NCBI GenBank assembly: GCA_009703925.1
Contig: WLFD01000007.1
Coordinates: 1 to 35,392, forward strand
Direction: 5' to 3'
From: Actinomycetota bacterium
GTDB taxonomy: Bacteria > Actinomycetota > Acidimicrobiia > Acidimicrobiales > Acidimicrobilacustridaceae
Length of the DNA stretch: 35,392 nucleotides
Both the position numbers and the translations under genes were made by a program. Below, one piece after another: positions 23,459 through 30,873 of this stretch; positions within the stretch are counted from its first letter, which is position 1, and every line of letters starts with the position of its first letter. The notes under the pieces were generated by a model. That model was not told the origin of the DNA, did not search any database, and worked only from the letters and a program-made list of their open reading frames with translations.

Positions 23459-23905
23459 CTAGCTTTCCGGACCCGGGGGTTCCTTCTCCCGACGAAATGC
23501 CTCGTAATCCTCTTCGAGCATGAACCCCGGGAGAACGCCATCGTCGAAATCGAGTGGCGTCATCACCAGATCGATGGCTACCCAAAGCGTCCGCGAATAG
23601 GGAAAGAACGCGAGCGGAACCGCGATGGCGGCAACGGCGGCGAGTGCCGCTATCGCCTTGATGGGCGGATCAGGCCAGGTGAACCCGACGCCGAGGGCGA
23701 GGACCGCAAATACGACCGTCTGAGCCAGACACACGTTGAGGAACCACGAGCCCAACCACTGACCGGGCGCCCGGGTGAACACGAATCCGCACCCGGGGCA
23801 CTCGGGGACCATCTGCACCCAGTAGACGAAGAGGCCTCCCCCACCGCAGACCGCACAGCGGCGGGCGCAGCCCCTCCGCAGAAGTGTGGTGGCGGGAAGT
23901 GGCAT
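23459..23905 (-). CDS. DUF983 family protein, copy 1
   Basis: A 148-aa protein with an N-terminal zinc-ribbon-like pair (CAVC at 17-20 and CPGC at 36-39), then two transmembrane helices (about residues 60-80 and 85-105) and a cytoplasmic acidic tail. The family block PLAFFPYSRTLWVAIDLVMTP follows the second helix. The role of DUF983 is unknown. ATG 23905 is the natural start; the remaining 420 residues of the ORF-track version are antisense of the DUF2332 gene. A second paralogue lies at 25679-26113, and the two flank the DUF2332 and NUDIX genes. Confidence 0.85.
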   Translation of the reverse strand: MPLPATTLLRRGCARRCAVCGGGGLFVYWVQMVPECPGCGFVFTRAPGQWLGSWFLNVCLAQTVVFAVLALGVGFTWPDPPIKAIAALAAVAAIAVPLAFFPYSRTLWVAIDLVMTPLDFDDGVLPGFMLEEDYEAFRREKEPPGPES

Positions 23906-23952
23906 GCCTCCATTGTGCAGCCAACTCCCGGGTTGCGACGAGCGGTGGCGGG

Positions 23953-23958
23953 TATCCT
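23953..23958 (+). promoter_or_regulatory. -10 box TATCCT of the DUF2332 gene
   Basis: TATCCT is followed by seven bases (TGGAGGA) and GTG 23966. The GGAGGA run is too close to the GTG to be an efficient Shine-Dalgarno sequence, so leaderless initiation is the simpler reading. Confidence 0.45.
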
Positions 23959-23965
23959 TGGAGGA

Positions 23966-25171
23966 GTGGACAACAAGGATCCGATCGACGAGCTGGCGGG
24001 GCTCTTCAGATCGTTGGCCCACACCGATTTCGCCGGGTACAGCCCGATCTACGAGGAACTCGCTCTCGCCGTGGCCCGGGACAGGAGGGTGCTCGGCTTC
24101 GTGCTCGACTCGGCGGCACCGAATTCCCGTCGTGGTCGCCTTCCAGTCCTGTTCTTCGCCGCCACGCACGACGTCATCCTTTCCCGACCGACGAGTCCGA
24201 TCGCCGCGATCTACCGGGGCGAGGTCGAGGCCGACCCAGTCGCTCCCTTCTTCCAGCTCGTCGCCGACGATCGGGACGCAATCGCCGAACGGATGCGCAC
24301 CCGCTCCGTGCAGACCAATGAGGTCGGACGCAGCGCCGCTATCGCGGCCGCAGTCGCTCTCTGCACCACCGGCGACTTCCGATCGATCGGACTCGTCGAG
24401 ATCGGCCCGAGTGCGGGTCTCAATCTCGCCTTCGATTCCTACCGGATCGATTACACGCGCGGCGCAGACTTCATCGGTTCCACCGGACCCGTCGATTCGC
24501 CCGTGCACCTCTCGTGCGAACTGCGCGGCGACCTCGACATCCCCCTGCCGGGACCCGACATCGCCATCGACGTTCGCATCGGCATCGACGCGGCGCCGAT
24601 CGACATCACGGACCCCGAACAATCGCGATGGCTCCGGGCCTGTCTGTGGCCGGGGATCCCCGATCGACCCGACCGGCTCGCCGCCGCTATCCAACTCGTC
24701 GGAACCGCTCCCCCACCGATCCTGTGCGGCGACGCTGTCACCGATCTTCCCGGGGTCTTGGCCGCATTGCCCGAGGCGATCGCGCCGATCGTCATCTCGA
24801 CCTGGGCGCTTGCCTACATTCCCACCGCAGGCAGGGCTCAGATCCTTCATGATCTCGATGAGCTGGGTGCACGGCGCGATCTGACATTCATCACCCTCGA
24901 AGAACCGCGGTTCACTCCATGGGGCCCGGAAATCGAGGATCTGCCGGAAGGCATCATTGCGAACAGTGAGACCTCCACGATTCTCGCCATGCGCCGCTGG
25001 AGCGGGGGTGTCTGCGAATCCCGAGTGCTTGCGTTCGTTCATCCCCACGGACGATGGATGCACTGGATCGACCAACGCAGTGCAATTGCGGATGGGGCAT
25101 CCGAGGGTGAAGCATCCGCGGGTACGACAACTGCAACCGACGCGACAACGAACGGAGTCCGACATGGCTGA
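23966..25171 (+). CDS. DUF2332 family protein (putative methyltransferase-like fold)
   Basis: From GTG 23966 the protein is 401 aa. It fits DUF2332: an N-terminal helical region (ELAGLFRSLAHTDFAGYSPI), a VQTNEVGRSAAI block, and a central Rossmann-like strand-loop VEIGPSAGLNLAFDSYRIDY reminiscent of SAM-binding motif I. The later region holds PIVISTWALAYIP and a C-terminal HPHGRWMHWID. Its biochemical role is unknown. The start is supported by the TATCCT box, and the ORF-track start 17 codons upstream lies before that promoter. The last eight bases overlap the NUDIX ATG. The C-terminal tail is low-complexity (Ala/Ser/Glu/Thr) and contains a short imperfect DNA repeat. Confidence 0.82.
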   Translation: MDNKDPIDELAGLFRSLAHTDFAGYSPIYEELALAVARDRRVLGFVLDSAAPNSRRGRLPVLFFAATHDVILSRPTSPIAAIYRGEVEADPVAPFFQLVADDRDAIAERMRTRSVQTNEVGRSAAIAAAVALCTTGDFRSIGLVEIGPSAGLNLAFDSYRIDYTRGADFIGSTGPVDSPVHLSCELRGDLDIPLPGPDIAIDVRIGIDAAPIDITDPEQSRWLRACLWPGIPDRPDRLAAAIQLVGTAPPPILCGDAVTDLPGVLAALPEAIAPIVISTWALAYIPTAGRAQILHDLDELGARRDLTFITLEEPRFTPWGPEIEDLPEGIIANSETSTILAMRRWSGGVCESRVLAFVHPHGRWMHWIDQRSAIADGASEGEASAGTTTATDATTNGVRHG

Positions 25172-25682
25172 CTGGGTTCTGCGGCGAACCGCCGCCCGGG
25201 TCGTCGTACTCGACCAGTACGGACACGTACTCCTGCTTCAGGCCCGCGATCCCGCGGACGCGTCGAAGGGTCATTGGTGGGAGATTCCCGGCGGCGGCAT
25301 CGACGATGGTGAATCCAGTGCCGACGCCGCCCGCCGCGAGCTGTTCGAGGAAACCGGGATCCGCGACGCGGAGATCGGCCCCTGCGTCTGGACACAACAT
25401 GCCCGATTCACCTTCGCCGGTTGGAAGTTCGACCAGCACGAGCACGTGCACGTGGCCTGGATGGACCGGATCGATCTCGCCACCCTCACCCCCGGCGGAC
25501 TCGAAGCGTTCGAGGTGATGGCGTTCAAGGGTCACGACTGGTGGAGCGTCGACAATCTCCTGGCGTCGAGCGATGCGGTACTCCCCCGTCGTCTCCGGGA
25601 GTTCCTGCCCGATCTCGCCAACGGCACCATCCCCGACTCGCCCATCGACATCACCCACATCGATCCCGACATCGCGTGGTGA
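25164..25682 (+). CDS. NUDIX hydrolase
   Basis: A 172-aa NUDIX enzyme. The box GGGIDDGESSADAARREL followed by FEETGI matches Gx5Ex7REUxEExGU. It begins MADWVLRRTAARVVVLDQYG, a common start for NUDIX proteins that hydrolyse nucleoside diphosphate-X compounds, and has W-rich segments before and after the box (GHWWEIPGG, GHDWWSV). The substrate is not determined. ATG 25164 overlaps the end of the DUF2332 gene by eight bases and has GGAG six bases upstream. Its stop overlaps the start of the second DUF983 gene (GTGA), so the three genes form a tightly coupled operon. Confidence 0.92.
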   Translation: MADWVLRRTAARVVVLDQYGHVLLLQARDPADASKGHWWEIPGGGIDDGESSADAARRELFEETGIRDAEIGPCVWTQHARFTFAGWKFDQHEHVHVAWMDRIDLATLTPGGLEAFEVMAFKGHDWWSVDNLLASSDAVLPRRLREFLPDLANGTIPDSPIDITHIDPDIAW

Positions 25683-26113
25683 GCCGCGACGATTCGAACG
25701 GGCCCACCGGCGCATTGTCGATCAGGGAACATCCATGGCGCGTCTTCTTCCGGGGATGCACCAAACGCTGTCCCGTGTGCGGACAGGGACACCTCTTCGA
25801 AACCTGGTTCCGCATCCGCGATCGTTGCCCGCGCTGCAACCTCCGATTCGAACGCATCGAGGGACATTTCTCCGGCGACATCGGGGTGAACACGATCGTG
25901 AGTTTCGGTGCACTCATGATCGTCCTGATGGTCGGGTTCCTCGCGTTCTGGCCGACGCCTCCGATAGTCCCGATCATCGTGCTCGCCCTCACCATCGCGG
26001 GGATCATGCCTCTCGCTTTTCTTCCGTTCTCGAAGACGATCTGGCTCGCCCTCGATCTCCTCATGCGACCCCTCGAGACAGGTGAAGTCCGCCCCGGCTA
26101 CGGCCCCCAGTAG
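25679..26113 (+). CDS. DUF983 family protein, copy 2
   Basis: A 144-aa paralogue of the protein at 23459-23905. It has the zinc-ribbon-like pair CPVC (31-34) and CPRC (50-53), two transmembrane helices, and the same block in the form PLAFLPFSKTIWLALDLLMRP. The N-terminal extension (SRDDSNGPTGALSIREHPW) is longer than in copy 1 and the acidic C-terminal tail is missing. GTG 25679 overlaps the NUDIX stop by four bases (GTGA). Function is unknown; a membrane-tethered zinc-ribbon role in the envelope is possible but unsupported. Confidence 0.87.
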   Translation: MSRDDSNGPTGALSIREHPWRVFFRGCTKRCPVCGQGHLFETWFRIRDRCPRCNLRFERIEGHFSGDIGVNTIVSFGALMIVLMVGFLAFWPTPPIVPIIVLALTIAGIMPLAFLPFSKTIWLALDLLMRPLETGEVRPGYGPQ

Positions 26114-26122
26114 CCGGGGTCG

Positions 26123-26128
26123 TATTCT
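26123..26128 (+). promoter_or_regulatory. -10 box TATTCT of the flavoprotein gene
   Basis: TATTCT ends nine bases before ATG 26138, giving a leader of about 3 nt. It lies in the 24-bp gap after the second DUF983 gene. Confidence 0.4.
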
Positions 26129-26137
26129 TCACCTTCG

Positions 26138-27400
26138 ATGCAGACCGACGCCGCCGCCCAACCCTCAGGTTCGTTGACCACCGAGGTCGCCATCATCGGC
26201 GCCGGACCGGCGGGAACCGCCGCCGCAATCACGCTCAAGCGCGCCGGCATCGACGTACTCGTCATCGACAAGGCGTCGTTCCCCCGCGACAAGATCTGCG
26301 GCGACGGACTCACCACTGCGGCACTCCGGGAACTCGACGCGCTGGGCCTCGATCCCTCACTCGTCGATTCGTGGATCGACGTCGACGATGTCCTCGTGCG
26401 CTCGCCCAGCGGCCGTCAGGTCACGTTTCCGCTGCCCCGGGGAGACGGTCGATTCGCCGCCGTCTGCCGCCGGAAGGATCTCGACGCGGAACTCGTCGCG
26501 CTTGCACGGCGCGCGGGCGTCACCATTCTCGAGAACGCGACGCTGCGTCATGCAACCCCGTCGACCGGAGGATTCCGACTGGACGTCGATGGAGTCGGAA
26601 CCATCGACACCTCGTGGGTCATCGGCGCCGACGGCATGTGGTCACCGTTGCGCAAGGCACTGGGCGTCAACGATCCGACATATCGGGGCGAGTGGCATGC
26701 GTTCCGTCAGTACTTCACCGGGGTATCCCCCGAGGCGGCGAGCGAGCTCGCCATCTGGTTCGAACCGGATCTTCTCCCCGGGTACGCCTGGTCGTTCCCC
26801 ATCGCCGATGGCGTCGCCAACGTTGGCTTCGGAATCCTGCGCGGAAGCAGTTACAAGGTCGGCGACATGGCTGCCGTCTGGCGAGACCTGCTGGCCCGTC
26901 CCCACATCCGCGCCTTCCTCGGCCCGGACGCAATGGCGGAGGGTCCCCACCGCGCCTGGCCCATTCCGGCGCGGGTCGACTCGACACAACTCACCAGCGG
27001 ACGGGCGTTGTTCGTCGGAGATGCCGCGGCGGCAACCGACCCGATGACCGGCGAGGGAATCGGACAGGCCCTCGCCACCGGCCGCTGGGCCGCGGAGGCG
27101 ATCATCGCCCATCGCAACGATCCCGCTTCAGCCGCCGCACTCTACGAGCGGACAGTGCACGACGAACTCGCTGTCGATCACCGTTTCGCCGAACGTTTGA
27201 CGGCCATCCTCCGCAGCCCGCTCGGCGCCCGCGGGGCGGTCCGCATCGCCGGTCTCACCGACTGGACCCGACGGAATTTCGCCCGATGGCTGTTCGAGGA
27301 TTACCCGCGGGCATTGCTTCTCACCCCGAAACGCTGGCATCGCAAGATGTTGAGCGGCTCGGGCGCCTACCGTGATGTCCGTGCAGACAAGACTGACTGA
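26138..27400 (+). CDS. Geranylgeranyl-reductase-family FAD-dependent oxidoreductase
   Basis: The 420-aa flavoprotein has the FAD Rossmann motif VAIIGAGPAGTAAAITL (about residues 17-33), the family marker FPRDKICGDGLT just after the first ribose-binding Asp, the active-site strand SWVIGADGMWSPLRKALG, and the second FAD motif LFVGDAAAATDPMTGEGIG. Members reduce the prenyl chains of geranylgeranyl lipids, menaquinone or chlorophyll side chains, or epoxidise/hydroxylate other substrates. In actinobacteria one common role is partial saturation of menaquinone (MenJ-like); that is only a possibility here. It ends 20 bases inside the following NMO-like gene if that gene starts at 27381. Confidence 0.9.
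   Translation: MQTDAAAQPSGSLTTEVAIIGAGPAGTAAAITLKRAGIDVLVIDKASFPRDKICGDGLTTAALRELDALGLDPSLVDSWIDVDDVLVRSPSGRQVTFPLPRGDGRFAAVCRRKDLDAELVALARRAGVTILENATLRHATPSTGGFRLDVDGVGTIDTSWVIGADGMWSPLRKALGVNDPTYRGEWHAFRQYFTGVSPEAASELAIWFEPDLLPGYAWSFPIADGVANVGFGILRGSSYKVGDMAAVWRDLLARPHIRAFLGPDAMAEGPHRAWPIPARVDSTQLTSGRALFVGDAAAATDPMTGEGIGQALATGRWAAEAIIAHRNDPASAAALYERTVHDELAVDHRFAERLTAILRSPLGARGAVRIAGLTDWTRRNFARWLFEDYPRALLLTPKRWHRKMLSGSGAYRDVRADKTD
27368..27373 (+). promoter_or_regulatory. -10 box TACCGT inside the flavoprotein gene, before the NMO-like gene
   Basis: TACCGT is followed by seven bases and GTG 27381. This supports GTG 27381 rather than GTG 27372 or ATG 27375 as the start. Because the box lies in coding sequence, chance is more likely than elsewhere. 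Confidence 0.3.
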
Positions 27401-28343
27401 CCTTCTCGAAATCGAACATCCGGTCATGCTCGCCGGAATGGGTGGCGTGAGTTATCACGAGCTGGTGACCGCCGTGAGCGAAGCCGGCGGCTTCGGCTGC
27501 ATGGGCGCTTCGACGATGAGCCTCGATCGCATGATCGCCGAGATGGATCTCGTGGCCGGTGCCACCACGAAGCCATGGGGTGTCGATCTCCTCACCGCTC
27601 TTCCCGGCGACATGCCCGAGCAGGTCCGCGCGATCATCGAACACGGTGGCCGCGTGTTCGTCGCCGGTCTCGGAGTTCCGCGCGAAGTGGTGAACCTCTG
27701 TCACGACAACAACGTCCTCGTTGCCTCCATGTGCGGAAAGGTTCGCCACGCTGTTGCCGCGGTCGCGGCCGGTTGCGATCTCGTCATCGCCCAGGGAACC
27801 GAGGCCGGCGGCCACACCGGGACCATCGCGACGATGGCTCTTATCCCGCAGGTCGTCGATGCTGTCGACGGACGCGTTCCGGTCGTCGCCGCAGGAGGAC
27901 TGTTCGACGGACGAGGTCTTGCCGCGTCGCTCACCCTCGGCGCCGAAGGGGTCTGGATCGGCACGCGTTTCATCGCGACACCGGAAGCGTGGGGCACCCC
28001 GGGCTACAAGCAACGTCTGATCGAGATGGCCGAGGACGACACCGTCGTCAGCAAGGCCTTCAGCGGCAAGACCTGCCGCGTCGTGCGAAACGCCTACACA
28101 CAACACTTCGAAGAGCACCCCGAGGAACTCAAGCCGTTCCCGGCCCAACTCCTCGCATCCATGGAGGACGGGGCGAACCATCTCGGTGCCGGTCCCGACA
28201 CGGAAGTCGATCCGGAGCGCGAGTTCTGGCCGGCCGGCCAGGGCGTCGGCGCCATCGATGAACTGATCCCCGCCGGAGATCTCGTCCGACAGTTCGTGGC
28301 CGAAGCCGAGGCGGTGTTCGAGAGGGTCGGCGCCAGGCGCTGA
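27381..28343 (+). CDS. Nitronate monooxygenase-like FMN enzyme (NMO/2-nitropropane dioxygenase family)
   Basis: A TIM-barrel flavoprotein of 320 aa. From GTG 27381 it begins MQTRLTDLLEIEHPVMLAGM, the usual N-terminal pattern of this family. Typical FMN-binding segments follow: AQGTEAGGHTGTIATMALIP with the family His, VPVVAAGGLFDGRGLAASLTLGAEGVWIGTRF, and SKAFSGKTCRVV. Family members oxidise nitronates or act as enoyl-type reductases; several actinobacterial copies sit among lipid-catabolism genes. The two alternative upstream starts (27372, 27375) add only two or three residues. The gene overlaps the preceding flavoprotein gene by 20 bases and ends eight bases from the convergent LLM gene. 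Confidence 0.88.
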   Translation: MQTRLTDLLEIEHPVMLAGMGGVSYHELVTAVSEAGGFGCMGASTMSLDRMIAEMDLVAGATTKPWGVDLLTALPGDMPEQVRAIIEHGGRVFVAGLGVPREVVNLCHDNNVLVASMCGKVRHAVAAVAAGCDLVIAQGTEAGGHTGTIATMALIPQVVDAVDGRVPVVAAGGLFDGRGLAASLTLGAEGVWIGTRFIATPEAWGTPGYKQRLIEMAEDDTVVSKAFSGKTCRVVRNAYTQHFEEHPEELKPFPAQLLASMEDGANHLGAGPDTEVDPEREFWPAGQGVGAIDELIPAGDLVRQFVAEAEAVFERVGARR

Positions 28344-28351
28344 CCCGGGGT

Positions 28352-29383
28352 CTACGAAATCCAGGTCTTGAGTTTCTCGATCATCGCCGTCGGGTTGTCA
28401 CCCACGGGAATGATGTTGAGCACGCTGACGCCGGCTTCCTTGAACGCCTCGAGACGATCGCGCACGAAGCCCTCGGGTCCGCACAGATTCGTGAGTTCGA
28501 GGAACTCCTTCGGGACGATCGCCGCCGCCTCGTCCTTCTTGCCCTCGAGGTAGAGGTCCTGGATCTTGGCGGCTTCGGCCTCGTAGCCGTATCGGCACAT
28601 GAGGTCGTTGTAGAAGTTGCGACCCTTGGCTCCCATGCCTCCGACGTAGAGGGCAACCATCGGTCGCGAGAGTTCGGCGATGTCGGCGGCATCGTCACCG
28701 ATGGCCACAAGGCCACCGGCCGCGATCTCGAGGGGGCCGAGTTCCGGAGACCGCTTGGCCCGCCCGGCGGCAAGATCGGCGCCCCACACATCGTCGGCGC
28801 GCTCGGGCATGAAGAAGATCGGCAGCCATCCGTTGGCGACTTCGGCGGTCATCTCGACGTTCTTCGGGCCGAGTGACGCGATCCAGATCGGGATCTCGTC
28901 GCGGACCGGCTTGGCGATGATCTTCAGCGGTTTGCCCAGACCGGTTCCCCGGTCGGCCGGCAGCGGCAGCGTGTAATAGCGACCGTCATATTCGACGCGT
29001 TCGCGCTTCCAGACCTGACGACAAATGTCGATGATCTCGCGGGTGCGACCCAGAGGTGCGTCGTAACGCACGCCGTGGAACCCTTCGATCACCTGCGGAC
29101 CCGACGCACCGAGACCGAGGATGAAACGTCCGTCGGTCAATGCGTCCATGCCCGCTGCGGTCATCGCCAGCAGTGTGGGTGTGCGGGTGTAGATCGGCAG
29201 GATCCCGGAAGCGATCGTGATCGACTCCGTCGTCGCTGCGAGGTACCCCATGAATGTTGCGGCATCGAAGCCGTACGCCTCGGCGACCCAAGCGATATCG
29301 AGACCGGCCTTCTCGTAATCGGCAACCCGCTTCGCCGACTCCTTGAAGCCCCCCGAATAGTCGATCTGCATGCCCAGCTTCAT
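28352..29383 (-). CDS. LLM-class F420-dependent oxidoreductase
   Basis: From ATG 29383 the protein is 343 aa, with the luciferase-like monooxygenase barrel. It starts MKLGMQIDYSGGFKESAKRV and has the F420-family segments WVAEAYGFDAATFMGYLAATT, LPIYTRTPTLLAMTAAGMDAL, GRFILGLGASGPQVIEGFHG and the C-terminal CGPEGFVRDRLEAFKEAGV. These enzymes use reduced F420 (or FMN) to act on diverse substrates; the specific one is unknown. The ORF-track start four codons earlier lacks a Shine-Dalgarno sequence, whereas ATG 29383 has GGAG six bases upstream. Two direct repeats lie about 50-80 bp upstream and may be a regulator site. Confidence 0.93.
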   Translation of the reverse strand: MKLGMQIDYSGGFKESAKRVADYEKAGLDIAWVAEAYGFDAATFMGYLAATTESITIASGILPIYTRTPTLLAMTAAGMDALTDGRFILGLGASGPQVIEGFHGVRYDAPLGRTREIIDICRQVWKRERVEYDGRYYTLPLPADRGTGLGKPLKIIAKPVRDEIPIWIASLGPKNVEMTAEVANGWLPIFFMPERADDVWGADLAAGRAKRSPELGPLEIAAGGLVAIGDDAADIAELSRPMVALYVGGMGAKGRNFYNDLMCRYGYEAEAAKIQDLYLEGKKDEAAAIVPKEFLELTNLCGPEGFVRDRLEAFKEAGVSVLNIIPVGDNPTAMIEKLKTWIS

Positions 29384-29431
29384 CGTGTTCTCCATCTGGT
29401 TCGCGCCGGCCCTCGCGGGAGGCGAGTCCGC

Positions 29432-29462
29432 CGAAATGTCTTACCGTGCGAATGTCCTACCG
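29432..29462 (-). repeat. Pair of direct repeats upstream of the LLM gene
   Basis: AATGTC(T/C)TACCG occurs at 29435-29446 and 29451-29462, 11 of 12 bases identical with a 16-bp period. In the direction of the LLM gene each copy reads CGGTARGACATT. They lie in the 87-bp gap between the SH3-like gene and the LLM gene. An operator role is possible. Confidence 0.5.
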
Positions 29463-29470
29463 GGCGATGC

Positions 29471-29794
29471 TCAGTGCCCGGCGGGGCCGTCGGCGAGGTT
29501 GGCCAGCAGTTCGGCCCGACGCTCGTCGCGCTCGACGGCCTGTGCCGCCTGGCGTTCAGCGAGTTCGATCTTCGCGTGATCAGCCGTCCACGCCTTGCGG
29601 TCGACGAGTTGGGCGGCATCGACGTTGGCGATCTCTTCGCCATTCTCGAAAGCGACGTGATAGCGGATCCACGTGATTCCGGAAACGAACCAGACCTTGC
29701 CGAACGTGCCGACCGGGACACCCGGCATGTCGACGGCGGCGACCACCTTCTGGCGGCGGCGGAAGACCTTCTCTGTACTGATCGTCGTTCCCAT
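29471..29794 (-). CDS. Small SH3/KOW-like hypothetical protein (107 aa)
   Basis: The real gene is the last 107 codons of a 416-aa ORF whose upstream part is antisense of the SDR gene. The product begins MGTTISTEKVFRRRQKV. Its core GVPVGTFGKVWFVSGITWIRYHVAFENG resembles a small SH3- or KOW-like beta barrel. The second half is helical and rich in Ala, Glu and Arg (AKIELAERQAAQAVERDERR). No family is recognised. ATG 29794 is preceded by TAGCGT with seven bases between. It precedes the LLM gene by 87 bp on the same strand and is divergent from the SDR gene. Confidence 0.72.
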   Translation of the reverse strand: MGTTISTEKVFRRRQKVVAAVDMPGVPVGTFGKVWFVSGITWIRYHVAFENGEEIANVDAAQLVDRKAWTADHAKIELAERQAAQAVERDERRAELLANLADGPAGH

Positions 29795-29801
29795 GACCCT
29801 C

Positions 29802-29807
29802 ACGCTA
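29802..29807 (-). promoter_or_regulatory. -10 box TAGCGT, leaderless start of the 107-aa gene
   Basis: TAGCGT on the minus strand is followed by seven bases and ATG 29794. No upstream Shine-Dalgarno sequence would remain in such a transcript. Confidence 0.5.
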
Positions 29808-29857
29808 TCCAATGGAGCCGCCCGGGACGGATTCGGTGCACCCCCGACCCCGCTGAC

Positions 29858-29907
29858 TACGCTGCGCACGTCCCGCAATCGTTCCAGCGCATCAGCGCCA
29901 GGAGGAG
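29858..29907 (+). promoter_or_regulatory. -10 box TACGCT plus Shine-Dalgarno GGAGGAG of the SDR gene
   Basis: TACGCT at 29858-29863 would start a transcript near 29870, giving a leader of about 45 nt. GGAGGAG at 29901-29907 lies seven bases before ATG 29915. This is one of the clearly leadered genes of the window and a useful contrast to the leaderless set. Confidence 0.5.
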
Positions 29908-29914
29908 CATTTTC

Positions 29915-30820
29915 ATGGCTGACATCGGATTCGACGGCAAGGTCGCCATCATCACCGGCGCCGGAGGCGGCCTCGGCCGCCATCACGCCCTTGAACTGGC
30001 CAGCCGCGGCGCCAGACTCGTCATCAACGATCTCGGCGGCTCGCTGTCGGGGGAAGGCGGCGATGTCGGTCCGGCACAGAGCGTCGTCCGGGAAATTCTC
30101 GATCTCGGCGGTGAGGCCGTCGCCGACGGCAATTCCGTGGCCACCGCCGAAGGCGGCAAGGCCATCGTGCAGACCGCCGTCGACGCGTTCGGCACCGTGG
30201 ACATTCTCGTCAACAACGCCGGGATCCTCCGGGACAAGTCGTTCCACAATCTCGACCAGGCAATGATCGAATCGGTCATCCAGGTCCACCTGCTCGGCGC
30301 ATTCAACGTCACGCAACCGGCCTTCCAGATCATGAGGGAGAAGGGCTACGGACGCATCGTGTCCACGTCCTCGAACTCCGGAATCCTCGGCAACTTCGGT
30401 CAGGCGAACTACGGCGCTGCGAAGATGGGCCTCGTGGGTCTCACCCGCGTGCTGGCCATCGAGGGTCGCAAGAACAACATCAAGGCGAACGCGATCGCGC
30501 CTGTCGCCCTCACCCGCATGACCGAGGAGATGTTCGGTGCGGCCGGCGATGCGCTCGATCCCGCACTCGTCAGCCCGCTGGTCGCCTACCTGTCGTCGGA
30601 AGCCTGCGAACCCACCGGTGAGATCTTCTCCGCCGCCGGTGGCATCATCTCCCGCTTCTTCATCGGCCTGACCCCCGGTTATTACAACCCCAACCTCACC
30701 GCCGAAGACGTTGCCGAGCACCTGAGCATCATCCGCGACGAGACCGGATACATCGTTCCCGAGGATTCGAGCGGCGAGATCAGCAAGATCGTGAAGACGG
30801 TCATGGGCGACGCCGACTGA
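29915..30820 (+). CDS. SDR-family (3R)-hydroxyacyl-CoA dehydrogenase, MFE-2-like
   Basis: The 301-aa enzyme starts MADIGFDGKVAIITGAGGGLG; the ORF-track version adds 280 antisense residues. It carries the NAD-binding TGAGGGLG motif, the MFE-2 hallmark VINDLGGSLSGEGG, NNAGILRDKSFHNL, and the Ser-Tyr-Lys triad (STSSNSG...NYGAAKMG). It resembles the dehydrogenase part of peroxisomal multifunctional enzyme type 2, which oxidises (3R)-hydroxyacyl-CoAs of long-chain, branched or steroid side-chain substrates. The hydratase and SCP2 domains are absent. A strong Shine-Dalgarno sequence fixes the start. The alpha/beta hydrolase gene follows 53 bp later and could be in the same transcript. Confidence 0.95.
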   Translation: MADIGFDGKVAIITGAGGGLGRHHALELASRGARLVINDLGGSLSGEGGDVGPAQSVVREILDLGGEAVADGNSVATAEGGKAIVQTAVDAFGTVDILVNNAGILRDKSFHNLDQAMIESVIQVHLLGAFNVTQPAFQIMREKGYGRIVSTSSNSGILGNFGQANYGAAKMGLVGLTRVLAIEGRKNNIKANAIAPVALTRMTEEMFGAAGDALDPALVSPLVAYLSSEACEPTGEIFSAAGGIISRFFIGLTPGYYNPNLTAEDVAEHLSIIRDETGYIVPEDSSGEISKIVKTVMGDAD

Positions 30821-30873
30821 ATTCCCGTCCGATCGTCACCCGAGCGATCGATGACAACAGACAGGTGGGAACG

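Noticed and set aside
25097-25123. GCATCCGAGGGT / GCATCCGCGGGT direct repeat
   Set aside because: It lies in the coding region of the low-complexity DUF2332 tail with a 15-bp (five-codon) period and is best explained by the Ala/Ser/Glu repeat.
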